A stretch of 64,000 nt of DNA from Chryseobacterium aureum (GCF_003971235.1 NZ_CP034661.1:434001-498000); one strand, 5' to 3'. Shown: positions 1-9,074, counted from the first letter of the stretch. Notes: generated by a model not told the origin, from the sequence alone. A program made the numbers and translations.

Positions 1-474
1 TCCACATTGAAACCATACCAGGACGTACCCAAATACGGGTGCTTTACAGATCTCAGAAGTGAAGAATATGATGACAAGGAGGCTTGCATGGAACGTGTTT
101 TTGAATTGGGAGGTACCCATGGCTGGTACGGGCAGTATCTTTGGAAAATAAGAGGACTGTTTGATAAAATGGTTGGCGGACCCGGATTGAGAAGAGGACG
201 CAGACATCCTACAGATCTTAAAGAAGGTGATGCCCTTGACTTCTGGAGAGTACTCTATGCCAACCGCAATGATGGAAAGCTGATATTATTCGCTGAGATG
301 AAACTTCCCGGAGAAGCCTGGCTGATGTTTAAAATTTACAGGAATAAGATCTGGCAAAAAGCCGTATTTCGTCCAAAAGGGCTATGGGGAAGGCTGTATT
401 GGTTGATGGTACTGCCATTTCATGGATTTATCTTCAAGGGAATGATCAGAAGGTTAAGTGGGAAGCAAAAGTGA
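1..474 (+). CDS. SDR/NAD(P)-binding protein with DUF2867 domain, C-terminal part (5' end outside window)
   Basis: The reading frame is already open at base 1 (tcc aca before the first possible TTG), so this is the end of a longer gene. The visible 157 residues match the DUF2867 domain that closes YbjT-like atypical SDR proteins: GGPGLRRGRRHP, a GDALDFWRV block and EMKLPGEAWLMFKI. In that family the missing N-terminal part is a Rossmann fold binding NAD(P). The substrate is unknown. No partner gene is visible upstream. The next gene starts 115 bases on, behind AT-rich sequence, so this is probably the end of a transcription unit. Family assignment is firm; function is not. Confidence 0.8.
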   Translation, partial: STLKPYQDVPKYGCFTDLRSEEYDDKEACMERVFELGGTHGWYGQYLWKIRGLFDKMVGGPGLRRGRRHPTDLKEGDALDFWRVLYANRNDGKLILFAEMKLPGEAWLMFKIYRNKIWQKAVFRPKGLWGRLYWLMVLPFHGFIFKGMIRRLSGKQK

Positions 475-588
475 AATTATCCTTTAAAAAAAACTACAAA
501 CTTTAATTTTAGGAATATTTTAACATAGTGTATCTTTTTTAGGCATTAATATTGTTTATTTATATACCAAATACTTAAATATTATATT

Positions 589-888
589 ATGAATAATTCA
601 GATTACAACAAAGCAGAAAAAGCCGTAAACGAAACAGAAAATACGCTTAAAAATGCAGCGAATGATGCAAAATGGAAGATCAGTGAGTTAGCAGATAAAG
701 CTAAAGATTATATCAATGAAAAAAGAGATAATGATCAGGAAGCAACTCAGGAAGACTGGTTGGAAAGAGTAAAATCCAATATTTCTGACGCCTGGGAGGA
801 TATTAAAGATCAGGCAGATGAAGCTTGGGAAAAAACAAAAGATGCTGCTGAAGATGTAAAAGCAGAATGGAGAAAAAAAACAAATTAA
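589..888 (+). CDS. Small charged helical protein, stress-protein-like
   Basis: A 99-residue protein with no signal peptide or membrane segment. It is almost wholly predicted helix, rich in Lys, Glu, Asp and Ala, with repeats of the type ADKAKDYINEK, AWEDIKDQADEAWEKTKDAAEDVKAEW. This composition resembles LEA-like, CsbD/YtxH-type or apolipoprotein-like stress proteins, but I cannot assign it to one family. It is a single-gene unit: 115 bases follow the previous gene and a strong terminator follows its stop. It sits in front of a signalling cluster, and general-stress genes of this type are often targets of such systems, which is only inference. Confidence 0.75.
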   Translation: MNNSDYNKAEKAVNETENTLKNAANDAKWKISELADKAKDYINEKRDNDQEATQEDWLERVKSNISDAWEDIKDQADEAWEKTKDAAEDVKAEWRKKTN

Positions 889-900
889 TGTTAGTTTAAT

Positions 901-936
901 AAAAGGCCAGAACTTCTAAAGTTCTGGCCTTTTTTA
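901..936 (+). terminator. Intrinsic terminator of the 99-residue gene
   Basis: A near-perfect hairpin with arms AAGGCCAGAACTT and AGTTCTGGCCTT, a short loop, and a T-run. It begins 12 bases after the stop codon. Confidence 0.9.
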
Positions 937-1346
937 TGATTATTTATTTGTTGTAGTTTATTTATATCCTATATAGAGCTGTGCTTTATCTAAAGTGTTC
1001 ATTCATCAGGTTCATCGTGGTATTTTTTAATCATCTTTAAAAGTTTACATAAAAGTTGCTACTTAAAAAATTACGCTGTAGTTATACCTGTCTGCAAAGA
1101 AAATACCTGTAACTTCTGAAACATTTCTAGGAATTTTTTCTTAAAATTTTTACAAGATCAATAATTTGTAAACTTATCCTATTTTTCATCAATATATAAT
1201 TACCTATTATATTCTTTATAGCGTTAATTTTTCTTGAAATTTTCGCTTATATTTTTAAATAGTATTGATCAATTAATCGTTCGTGTTATTAATATGGGGA
1301 AGAGTAAAAATGTGGTATGGATTTGTTATTCATAATACTTTAAAAA
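937..1346. other. AT-rich intergenic stretch, no gene seen
   Basis: About 410 bases with no reading frame of note on either strand. It is very AT-rich with scattered short direct repeats. Nothing hairpin-like or riboswitch-like was recognised. It ends at the promoter of the signalling cluster. Confidence 0.5.
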
Positions 1347-1379
1347 TTGCTACGTTTTGAAATATTGTGAGTATTTTTG
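1347..1379 (+). promoter_or_regulatory. Promoter of the signalling cluster
   Basis: TTG at 1347-1349, a 22-base spacer, then TATTTTTG at 1372-1379, which fits the Bacteroidota -7 consensus TAnnTTTG. Predicted transcription start is near 1387, about 33 bases before the ATG at 1420. It lies downstream of no terminator and just ahead of six tightly packed co-directional genes. Confidence 0.6.
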
Positions 1380-1419
1380 AGGTTTAAATATCTGTAACTA
1401 ATTATTGATTTTAACTTCT

Positions 1420-2895
1420 ATGATTTTAATTGTTGATGACAATCAAAGTAATCTTTATTCACTTCAAAAATTACTTGAATCCAAGGATTTTCAGGTGGAA
1501 ACAGCCAATTCCGGTGAAGAGGCTCTGGGTAAAGCCCTCAAAAATGACTATGCGCTCATTATCCTGGATGTTCAGATGCCGGATATGGATGGTTTTGAAG
1601 TAGCAGAAACACTGGCAGATTACAGTAAAACAAAAGAAGTTCCCATTATATTTTTATCTGCGGTCAATACAGACAAAAAATTTATAACGAAAGGTTATGC
1701 ATCCGGTGCTAAAGACTATGTAACCAAACCTGTAGACCCTGAAATTCTTTTACTCAAGGTAAAAACGTTCTACAATCTTCAGGAGCAGAATATAGCCATG
1801 AAAAAGACGCAGCAGAATCTTGAGCTGGAGGTAAAGGGAAGGCGTGAATCACAAGTGACGATGAAGTCTCAGATAGACCATTTTCACTTGATGCTAGAGT
1901 CACTTCCACAAATTGCATTTACCCTGAATGAAGCCGGAGCAGTGGATTTCGTTAATGGTAAATGGTATGAATATTCCCTCTCAGAGCAGGATTTTCCTGA
2001 AATACATCCGGATGACCCTGATATTACAGAAGAATTTGAAAGATGCCGCAAAAAAGGAAAAGCCCTTGACCTGGAAATCAGAATTAAAAACGTAGCTTCA
2101 GGGAATTACCGCTATCATTTGCTTAGAGTAACTCCCGTATATGACGAAGACCGTATAAAAAATTGGGTGGGAACTTTTACCGATATTGATGATCAGAAGA
2201 AAGTAGAAAAAGAAAAGGATGAATTTTTAAGCATCGCAAGCCATGAGCTGAAGACTCCTTTAACGAGTATAAAAGCCTATGTACAGCTATTGGAAAGAAA
2301 ATTAAAGCTAGACAAAGAAAGTTCAGAAGCAGGATTTGTAACGAAAGTTCAGGGGCAGATTGAAAAGCTGAATACATTGATCACAGATCTGCTGGATGTT
2401 TCCAAAATAGAAAACGGAAAACTGAAAATTAATAAAAAACCCGTTAACCTGGAAAATGTAATCAGTAATGCCATTGAAACAATATTACAGACCCATGATC
2501 AGCGTGCAGTAAAAATTGAACGTCATGGCACCAAACCTGATATTTTGATTCCTTTAGACGAAATCCGTATCGAACAGGTACTCATCAATTTTCTTACCAA
2601 CGCGATTAAATATTCACCCGATAATAATCAGGTTATTGTCACCACTTTTGTAGATAAAGAAGCAGAAGAAGTAAGAGTGAATGTAACCGACTTTGGAATT
2701 GGGATCCCGGATTTTAAACAGGATGCCGTATTCAAAAAATTCTATCGTGTAGAAGAATCTTCACTGCAGTTTCAGGGAATGGGAATCGGGTTGTTCATCT
2801 GCTCTGAAATTATCAAACAGCATCATGGAAGCGTGGGGGTTTCCAGTATAGTAGATGAAGGCTCTACTTTTTATTTCACATTACCACTAAACTAA
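1420..2895 (+). CDS. Receiver-PAS-histidine kinase
   Basis: A 491-residue cytoplasmic protein starting at ATG 1420 (an upstream TTG at 1405 would only add five residues in front of the receiver). Order: receiver domain (about 1-120; LIVDDN acidic pocket, phospho-Asp in ILDVQMPDMDG, Lys in TKPVD), a linker helix, a PAS domain (about 155-260), then HisKA with SHELKTPLTSI and an HATPase with the N box NAIKYSPDNN and G boxes DFGIGIP and GMGIGLF. A receiver in front of a kinase makes it an intermediate that can be driven by another kinase. It has no membrane segment. It is the first gene of a six-gene same-strand cluster and ends 5 bases before the next ATG. The signal it senses is unknown. Confidence 0.9.
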   Translation: MILIVDDNQSNLYSLQKLLESKDFQVETANSGEEALGKALKNDYALIILDVQMPDMDGFEVAETLADYSKTKEVPIIFLSAVNTDKKFITKGYASGAKDYVTKPVDPEILLLKVKTFYNLQEQNIAMKKTQQNLELEVKGRRESQVTMKSQIDHFHLMLESLPQIAFTLNEAGAVDFVNGKWYEYSLSEQDFPEIHPDDPDITEEFERCRKKGKALDLEIRIKNVASGNYRYHLLRVTPVYDEDRIKNWVGTFTDIDDQKKVEKEKDEFLSIASHELKTPLTSIKAYVQLLERKLKLDKESSEAGFVTKVQGQIEKLNTLITDLLDVSKIENGKLKINKKPVNLENVISNAIETILQTHDQRAVKIERHGTKPDILIPLDEIRIEQVLINFLTNAIKYSPDNNQVIVTTFVDKEAEEVRVNVTDFGIGIPDFKQDAVFKKFYRVEESSLQFQGMGIGLFICSEIIKQHHGSVGVSSIVDEGSTFYFTLPLN

Positions 2896-2900
2896 TTTTC

Positions 2901-5900
2901 ATGCCGAAAAAAATAATAAGAAATCTTCAGTTTGGAGTAGGTCTTTCCCTTTTGATTTTAATCGCCAGCTCACTGGCCTCTTATTGGAGTATCCAAAATC
3001 AGATGAATCACCGTGAAAGTCTTTCTAAAAGCAGACGCTCCGTAACAGCCGTGAAAGACGTTCTGGTAGCTTTACTGGATGCAGAAACAGGAAACAGAGG
3101 GTATCAGCTTACCGGAAAAGAGGATTTTCTGGAACCTTATAAGCGCGGACTGAGAGAATATCCAAAAGCTTTGATACGTGCTGAATCTTTGGATATCGAT
3201 GATCAGAACCAGATACAAAGGCTTGCAGGCCTGAAAACAGCCGTTGACCAGGTAATGCAGAATCTGAAACATTTGGTAGAGAACAGGCGGAGAGGCATGA
3301 TCATGACTCAGCAGCAGATAACGGAAGGCAAAACCTATATGGATCAGTGCCGGAAAATCGTAAAAGATTTTGTGCAATATGAAGAAAGCCAGGTTGAAAT
3401 TAAAAATAATGATCTTAACCGCTCATCGGGTACAACCGTTCTTTTTATCATGTTTTCAGCCATTGCCGCCATTGTGGTCACTACATTTTTCTATATAAAA
3501 ATGCGCGCAGATCTTATCAGAAGAGATAAGCTGGAGAAAATGCTTAAAGCAAAAGATGAAGAAATGACCCGCCGTGTAAGTGCTATTCAAAAGATTGCCA
3601 ACAGAGTAGCTAATGGTGATTACAGTGAAAAAGTAGTGGATAATGCCCAGGATGATCTTGGAGACCTTGTAGAATCTCTTAACAATATGACAGAGTCTCT
3701 CAAAACCTCCTTTGATAAAATTAATAAGAGCGACTGGCGCCAGAAAGGGCTTGCTTTACTTAATGAATCCCTGGTAGGGAATAGGACTGTGCAGGAAGTT
3801 TCCGACAAATCTTTGCTGCAGCTGATTGAATATGGAAAATGTATTAATGGCTCCGTATATTTATATGATGAAGGGATGCTGAAGCTCAATAAAGCATTCG
3901 GATTGGAATCCAATATGAAAAAAGCTTTTGAGCCGGGAGAAGGAATGGTAGGACAGGCTTTTATTAACGCTAAAACTCAGGTTTATAATAATCTTCATCA
4001 GGATGACTTTGTCGTAACTTTCGCCAGCAGTACCATACAAATTTATGGAATCATATTGCTTCCACTTTTTGCAGATGGTCATATAATAGGAGTATTGGAA
4101 CTGGGTTCCACTTCTAATTTTGAGGAAGACAGAATAAGCTATTTTGAAGAATGCTGTACCAATATAGGAATTGCCCTGAGCGCTGCAAAAGGCAGAGAAA
4201 AAGAACAGCAGCTGCTGGAAGAAACCCAGGCTCAATCTGAAGAATTGCAGGTTCAACACTCTGAGCTTGAAAATCTGAATACCGAGCTGGAAGCACAGAC
4301 ACAGAAACTCCAGGCTTCGGAAGAAGAGCTGAAAGTACAGCAGGAAGAGCTGATGCAGGCCAATGCAGAACTGGAAGAACGCTCGAGATTGCTGGAAGAA
4401 AAAAATCATCTCATTGCTGAACGCAATAATGAAATTCAGAAAAAAGTAGAGGAGCTGGCATTAAGCACCAAATACAAATCTGAGTTTTTAGCCAATATGT
4501 CCCATGAATTGCGTACTCCGCTGAATTCAATTCTTCTTTTATCCCGCTTAATGACGGAAAATCCTGATGAAAATCTCAATGAAGATCAGATGGAGTCTGC
4601 CAAAGTCATTCATAGTTCAGGGACAAGTTTATTAACCCTTATTGATGAAATTCTGGACCTTGCAAAAATAGAATCCGGTAAAATGACTCTTGAATATCAG
4701 GATGTGGCCATTGAAGAAGTGGTAAAAGATCTGAAGAGCCTCTTCAATCCTGTTTTTCAGGAGAAGGCACTGCCGTTTAATATCGAGATTGATGCAGATG
4801 TGCAGAAAGTCATCGAAAGTGACCGTCTCAGAATTGATCAGGTATTAAGGAATTTATTGTCCAATGCCTTAAAATTTACCACCAAAGGAAGCATTGGTCT
4901 GCACATCAAAAAGCATTCTGAAAAACCTGATTTTATCATATTTTCGGTTAAAGATACAGGCGTAGGGATAGCTCAGGATAAGCAAAAAATTATTTTTGAA
5001 GCATTTCAGCAGGCTGACGGATCTACCAAACGAAAGTTTGGAGGTACAGGCTTAGGCCTTTCCATAAGCCGTGAAATTGCAAGACTCCTTGGAGGTGAAC
5101 TGGTGCTGAAAAGTGAGGTAGACAAAGGAAGTGAATTCAGTTTTATGATTCCTGTACATGCCGTAGCAGAAATTATTCAGTCTGAAACAGATCAGGATCT
5201 TGTAGAGGTGATTCGTGAAGACGTAGAAGAAATTCAGCATATTCTTGATGAGGGAGAAGTAAAGGTAATTCCGGTGAATACCCTTGAAATCCCGGAAGAC
5301 GTAGCAGACGACAGAGAAAATATTCAGGAAGGAGATAAAGTTATTTTGATTATTGAAGATGATATCAATTTTGCAAAAGCATTATTGAAATATGCTCATT
5401 TGCAGACTTATAAAGGAGTGGTTGTCGTAAGAGGAGACCACGGGCTTTCTGCAGCTCAGAAGTACCATCCTCATGCCATTTTGCTGGATGTTCAGCTTCC
5501 TGTAAAAGATGGCTGGGAGGTAATGGATGAACTGAAATCTGACCCTTATACCAAACATATTCCGGTTCATATGATGTCTGTTCTTCATCTGAAAAAAGAA
5601 AGCCTTATGAAAGGTGCTGTAGACTTTATCAACAAGCCGGTAGCACTGGATAAAATGACTGACGTGTTCAGAAAAATTGAGGAAGCTTTGAAGAAAGGAT
5701 CGCAAAAAGTCCTGATTGTAGAAGAAAATGCCAAACATGCCAGTGCACTCGCATATTTCCTGAGTAACTTTAATATCTCCTTATCCGTAGAACATACGGT
5801 GGAAGACAGTGTGAAAGCCCTGACTTCTGATATTGTAGACTGCGTGATTCTGGATATCGGAGCTGCAAAAGGAAATGACAACCATGTAATAGAATCTATC

Positions 5901-6509
5901 AAAAGCCATGAGGGACTTGAAAATCTTCCCATCATTATTTTTACAGAACACCATTTATCCAAAGAAGAAGAACTTAAAATAAAGCAGTATGCAGATTCAA
6001 TTGTTGTAAAAACAGCACACTCCTACCAAAGAATTTTAGATGAAGTAGGATTGTTCCTGCATCTGGTGGAAGAAAAAAACAATTCTTCAGAAAGCAATAC
6101 AGGCAGAATGCTGGGATCTCTAACAGAGGTTCTGAGTGGCAAAAAAGTACTGATTACCGATGATGATGTCCGCAATATTTTTTCCTTAACCAAAGCACTG
6201 GAAAAATACAAAGTTGAAGTTATTGTAGCCATGGATGGGAAGCATGCTTTAGAGCAAATTCACCATCATCCTGATATAGATGTCATTTTAATGGATATGA
6301 TGATGCCGGAAATGGACGGCTATGAAACCATAAAGCAGATAAGAAAAATGCCGGCATTTAAAAAGCTGCCTATCATAGCAGTAACGGCAAAATCAATGAT
6401 TGGAGAACGCGAAAAATGCATTACAGCGGGAGCTTCGGATTATATCTCAAAGCCTGTAGATATTGATCAGCTACTGTCGCTTCTTCGCGTTTGGTTATAT
6501 GAAAGTTAA
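2901..6509 (+). CDS. Hybrid histidine kinase: CHASE3-HAMP-GAF-HisKA-HATPase-REC-REC-REC
   Basis: A 1202-residue membrane sensor. Visible order: TM1 (about 10-30), periplasmic helical CHASE3-type domain (about 40-175, containing DAETGNRGYQLTG), TM2 (about 177-200), HAMP (about 200-265), GAF (about 290-430), a long Gln/Glu-rich coiled coil (about 430-525), HisKA with His535 in NMSHELRTPLNS, HATPase ending near 750, and three receivers. Receiver 1 (about 815-935) has IIEDD and Asp in ILLDVQLP; receiver 2 (about 945-1065) has EEN in place of the paired Asp and ends in an aberrant VVKTAHS block; receiver 3 (about 1085-1200) is canonical with DDD, LMDMMMP and SKPVD. The middle receiver is probably degenerate. 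It lies between a receiver-kinase and a lone receiver, so phosphotransfer among them is likely. Confidence 0.9.
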   Translation: MPKKIIRNLQFGVGLSLLILIASSLASYWSIQNQMNHRESLSKSRRSVTAVKDVLVALLDAETGNRGYQLTGKEDFLEPYKRGLREYPKALIRAESLDIDDQNQIQRLAGLKTAVDQVMQNLKHLVENRRRGMIMTQQQITEGKTYMDQCRKIVKDFVQYEESQVEIKNNDLNRSSGTTVLFIMFSAIAAIVVTTFFYIKMRADLIRRDKLEKMLKAKDEEMTRRVSAIQKIANRVANGDYSEKVVDNAQDDLGDLVESLNNMTESLKTSFDKINKSDWRQKGLALLNESLVGNRTVQEVSDKSLLQLIEYGKCINGSVYLYDEGMLKLNKAFGLESNMKKAFEPGEGMVGQAFINAKTQVYNNLHQDDFVVTFASSTIQIYGIILLPLFADGHIIGVLELGSTSNFEEDRISYFEECCTNIGIALSAAKGREKEQQLLEETQAQSEELQVQHSELENLNTELEAQTQKLQASEEELKVQQEELMQANAELEERSRLLEEKNHLIAERNNEIQKKVEELALSTKYKSEFLANMSHELRTPLNSILLLSRLMTENPDENLNEDQMESAKVIHSSGTSLLTLIDEILDLAKIESGKMTLEYQDVAIEEVVKDLKSLFNPVFQEKALPFNIEIDADVQKVIESDRLRIDQVLRNLLSNALKFTTKGSIGLHIKKHSEKPDFIIFSVKDTGVGIAQDKQKIIFEAFQQADGSTKRKFGGTGLGLSISREIARLLGGELVLKSEVDKGSEFSFMIPVHAVAEIIQSETDQDLVEVIREDVEEIQHILDEGEVKVIPVNTLEIPEDVADDRENIQEGDKVILIIEDDINFAKALLKYAHLQTYKGVVVVRGDHGLSAAQKYHPHAILLDVQLPVKDGWEVMDELKSDPYTKHIPVHMMSVLHLKKESLMKGAVDFINKPVALDKMTDVFRKIEEALKKGSQKVLIVEENAKHASALAYFLSNFNISLSVEHTVEDSVKALTSDIVDCVILDIGAAKGNDNHVIESIKSHEGLENLPIIIFTEHHLSKEEELKIKQYADSIVVKTAHSYQRILDEVGLFLHLVEEKNNSSESNTGRMLGSLTEVLSGKKVLITDDDVRNIFSLTKALEKYKVEVIVAMDGKHALEQIHHHPDIDVILMDMMMPEMDGYETIKQIRKMPAFKKLPIIAVTAKSMIGEREKCITAGASDYISKPVDIDQLLSLLRVWLYES

Positions 6510-6524
6510 ACAGATAAAATTCTG

Positions 6525-6890
6525 ATGAATAAGAAAATTTTGATTGTGGATGATGATCCACGCAATATATTTGCATTGAAACTCACCCTTAAGGCCCGTG
6601 GATATGCTGTAGAAACCTCTACAATGGCTCAGGAAGCTTTGGATATGCTAAAAGCTGATCCTGGTTTTTCAATGGTTCTTATGGATATGATGATGCCTGG
6701 AATAGACGGCTATGAAGCGGTAAGAATCATAAGGAAAACCCCTGAAATTAAAGATATTCCAGTTATTGCAGTAACTGCACAGGCAATGCCTGAAGACCGT
6801 CAGAAATGCATTGAGGTAGGCGCTGATGATTACGTTTCAAAGCCTATTGATGTGGACCTTTTATTAATGGCAATAGAAAAACTTTCGTAG
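6525..6890 (+). CDS. Single-domain response regulator
   Basis: A 121-residue stand-alone receiver (CheY/Spo0F type, no output domain). The acidic pair is in VDDDPRN, the phospho-Asp in VLMDMMMPG, the switch Thr in AVTAQ and the Lys in VSKPID. It is closely similar to the third receiver of the preceding hybrid kinase, suggesting duplication. It starts 15 bases after that gene and its TAG stop (6888-6890) directly touches the next ATG. Likely a phospho-shuttle between the kinases and the CheR/CheB pair. Confidence 0.9.
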   Translation: MNKKILIVDDDPRNIFALKLTLKARGYAVETSTMAQEALDMLKADPGFSMVLMDMMMPGIDGYEAVRIIRKTPEIKDIPVIAVTAQAMPEDRQKCIEVGADDYVSKPIDVDLLLMAIEKLS

Positions 6891-7721
6891 ATGCTGGAAC
6901 CAAGTATCGTAAAAGATGAAGAAGTAGAATATCTGATCAACGATGTCTATGAAATGTATGGCTATGACTTTTCCGGTTATAGCAGGGCTTCGTTTAAAAG
7001 ACGGGTCAATAGGATATGTCTTTTAGACAGGTTTACCAGCTTTGCCGAACTTAGGTATACCCTCATGAATGATACAGAGTACTTAAAACGTTTTGTGGAA
7101 GAAGTGACGGTAAATGTCACAGAAATGTTTCGCGATCCTTCTTTTTTCAAAGCATTACGGGAGAAGGTGCTGCCCCAACTGGGCACCTATCCGCTGATCA
7201 GGATCTGGATTGCAGGATGCTCAACAGGGGAAGAAGCCTATTCCATCGCTATTTTACTGAAAGAAGCAGGGTTGTATGACAAATGTCTGATCTATGGTAC
7301 AGATCTGAATCCCGCAGTTCTTGAAACAGCCAGAGCCGGTGTTTTTCCACTGTACCAGATGAAATTGTATTCAGAAAATTATATGCTTTCCGGAGGAGTA
7401 AAGGACTTCTCAGATTATTATACCGCTAATTATGACAGTGTGAAGTTTGATAAAAGTTTACAGGAAAAACTTATCTTATCTACCCATAATCTGGTGTCGG
7501 ACAGTTCTTTTAACAGCTTTCAGCTGATTATATGCAGAAATGTCCTGATTTATTTTGACAGAAAGCTCCAGGAGAGAGTATTTAAGCTTTTTGACAACAG
7601 CCTGGAAAATTTGGGATTTCTTGCTTTGGGAGCAAAAGAAACCCTAAGATTTTCAACCATTGAAAAAAATTATCATCAGATTGAAGACCAGAAAATCTGG
7701 AAAAAGCTCGATCATCATTAA
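6891..7721 (+). CDS. CheR-type protein-glutamate O-methyltransferase
   Basis: A 276-residue CheR homologue. The N-terminal helical domain (about 1-75) contains the basic FKRRVNRICLLD stretch. The SAM-dependent methyltransferase domain follows with VTEMFRD, the SAM-binding IAGCSTGEEAYSIA, the acidic YGTDLNP and the closing ICRNVLIYFD. In chemotaxis CheR methylates glutamates of chemoreceptors. No chemoreceptor, CheA or CheW gene lies in this window, so the substrate here is unknown; one of the cluster's coiled-coil kinases is a candidate. ATG start abuts the stop of the receiver gene, indicating translational coupling. Confidence 0.9.
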   Translation: MLEPSIVKDEEVEYLINDVYEMYGYDFSGYSRASFKRRVNRICLLDRFTSFAELRYTLMNDTEYLKRFVEEVTVNVTEMFRDPSFFKALREKVLPQLGTYPLIRIWIAGCSTGEEAYSIAILLKEAGLYDKCLIYGTDLNPAVLETARAGVFPLYQMKLYSENYMLSGGVKDFSDYYTANYDSVKFDKSLQEKLILSTHNLVSDSSFNSFQLIICRNVLIYFDRKLQERVFKLFDNSLENLGFLALGAKETLRFSTIEKNYHQIEDQKIWKKLDHH

Positions 7722-7731
7722 TAAGTACGCA

Positions 7732-8301
7732 ATGGAATCACGGAAAAACATAGAATTGATTGTTATAGGAGGGTCAGCAGGCAGTTTACAGGTCATTATT
7801 GAAATGATCAAGAAACTGAATAATATCCTAAAGATCCCAATTGTAGTGGTAGTTCACCGTAAAGCCCAATCCGGAGACATTCTGAGGACCTTATTGCAGC
7901 AGTTCACCAAAATACCGGTGATAGAAGTGGAGGATAAAACTGAAATGAATAACAATGCCATCTATATTGTTCCGGCTGATTATCATCTGCTGTTTGAGAA
8001 TAAGAAAAATATGTCATTAGACAGCTCGGAAAAAATGAATTATTCACGCCCTTCAATAGATGTTACCTTCAGGTCTGCGGCAGAAATTTATGGTGAGAAG
8101 ATCATTGGAATTCTGTTATCCGGAGCCAATGCTGATGGAGTAGAAGGGCTGACCTACATTAAAAAGAATAACGGACAGGTCTGGATTCAGGATCCTGAAA
8201 CGGCAGAAGTGGAATATATGCCCAGACATGCCGTAGAAGAAATTGATTATGATCTTATTATCAGACCGGATAATTTAGCAGATCATATCAATCAGTTGTA
8301 A
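7732..8301 (+). CDS. CheB-type protein-glutamate methylesterase, receiver-less
   Basis: A 189-residue protein containing only the CheB catalytic domain. The catalytic Ser is in VIGGSAGS near the N-terminus, the His in VVVHRKAQSG and the Asp in LLSGANADGVEG, so the triad is intact. The receiver domain that inhibits canonical CheB is absent. ATG 7732 is chosen because an earlier in-frame start would lie inside cheR and add a stretch outside the family. It follows cheR by 10 bases. It presumably removes the methyl groups that the neighbouring CheR adds. Control must come from another protein, perhaps the lone receivers encoded on either side. Confidence 0.9.
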   Translation: MESRKNIELIVIGGSAGSLQVIIEMIKKLNNILKIPIVVVVHRKAQSGDILRTLLQQFTKIPVIEVEDKTEMNNNAIYIVPADYHLLFENKKNMSLDSSEKMNYSRPSIDVTFRSAAEIYGEKIIGILLSGANADGVEGLTYIKKNNGQVWIQDPETAEVEYMPRHAVEEIDYDLIIRPDNLADHINQL

Positions 8302-8319
8302 TAGAAGAACCTAAATAAT

Positions 8320-8691
8320 ATGAACAAAAAGAAAATTTTAATTTTTGATGATGATGCAGCTATTTTAGAAGTGATTACCATCATATTTGAAGAGAACGGC
8401 TACGATGTCAGAATTTCAGAAACCTCACATGATATTCTGGAAAAAGTGGCCGAGTATCATCCCGATGTTATTCTGATGGATAACTGGATTCCTAAGATCG
8501 GAGGAGTGGAAGCCACAAAACTTCTGAAAAGCAGTGAAAAATTTAATCACATTCCTGTCATTTATGTTACTGCAAACAATGATATTGCAGCTTTAGCATC
8601 CGAAGCACAGGCAGATGATTATGTTTCTAAGCCTTTTAATCTGGATGATCTTGAAGAAATGGTGGCAAAGCATATAAAAGAGCAGGTGTAA
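8320..8691 (+). CDS. Single-domain response regulator, last gene of the signalling cluster
   Basis: A 123-residue receiver with IFDDDAA, phospho-Asp in ILMDNWIPKIGG, Thr in YVTANN and Lys in VSKPFN. No output domain. It lies 18 bases after cheB and in front of a strong terminator, closing the cluster. The Asn-Trp-Ile after the phospho-Asp differs from the usual QMP/MMP, so it is a distinct paralogue from the receiver at 6525. Confidence 0.9.
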   Translation: MNKKKILIFDDDAAILEVITIIFEENGYDVRISETSHDILEKVAEYHPDVILMDNWIPKIGGVEATKLLKSSEKFNHIPVIYVTANNDIAALASEAQADDYVSKPFNLDDLEEMVAKHIKEQV

Positions 8692-8716
8692 CCTTCACGG
8701 CACTGCCAGAAAACTG

Positions 8717-8765
8717 AAAAAGACTGTCCCCCGATGTTCTGCTTTACATGGGTGGCAGTCTTTTT
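8717..8765. terminator. Bidirectional terminator between convergent genes
   Basis: Arms AAAAAGACTG (8717-8726) and CAGTCTTTTT (8756-8765), with further partial pairing inside. The T-run on the + strand ends the signalling cluster; the A-run gives a T-run on the - strand for the gene ending at 8764. Confidence 0.8.
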
Positions 8766-9051
8766 ATTTATTTTTAAGAGCAGAAAGGAGTTGGCTTTTT
8801 GTCACTTCAGAACTGTTGATCGTATGAATTAAAGAACGCAGTAAAAGATATAGCTGGGGATTTTCCATAATGGCGTGGGAAAACGTCTGCACAAGAATTA
8901 ATTTTTTGGAAACTATATTATGCGCAGTAACATATTCAGAACTGAGATCAATGTCCATATTCAATTCTCTCTTTACTTTGAGGTTAAAATATTCATCTAT
9001 TAAATACTTATCATTAATCAGGTCTAAAATTTCTATTTTCGTTTGATCCAT
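8764..9051 (-). CDS. Small protein of unknown function, divergent from marR
   Basis: A 95-residue protein beginning MDQTKIEILDLINDKYLIDEY. A start further upstream (9120) would add a hydrophobic-looking 23 residues, but these fall in the intergenic regulatory region, and a -7-like box (AACATTTG on the - strand) lies between, so 9051 is preferred. No signal peptide, membrane segment or family motif was recognised. It is transcribed away from the MarR gene at 9155 and shares its control region, which contains two short dyads, so it may be a target of that regulator. Confidence 0.6.
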   Translation of the reverse strand: MDQTKIEILDLINDKYLIDEYFNLKVKRELNMDIDLSSEYVTAHNIVSKKLILVQTFSHAIMENPQLYLLLRSLIHTINSSEVTKSQLLSALKNK

Positions 9052-9074
9052 AATGTTGATAATTATAATGTAAA

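Noticed and set aside
3861..4409. Long open frame on the - strand inside the hybrid kinase
   Set aside because: It is antisense to the coiled-coil and GAF region, has odd Phe/Cys/Leu-rich composition and no recognisable family, so it is a shadow of the kinase gene.
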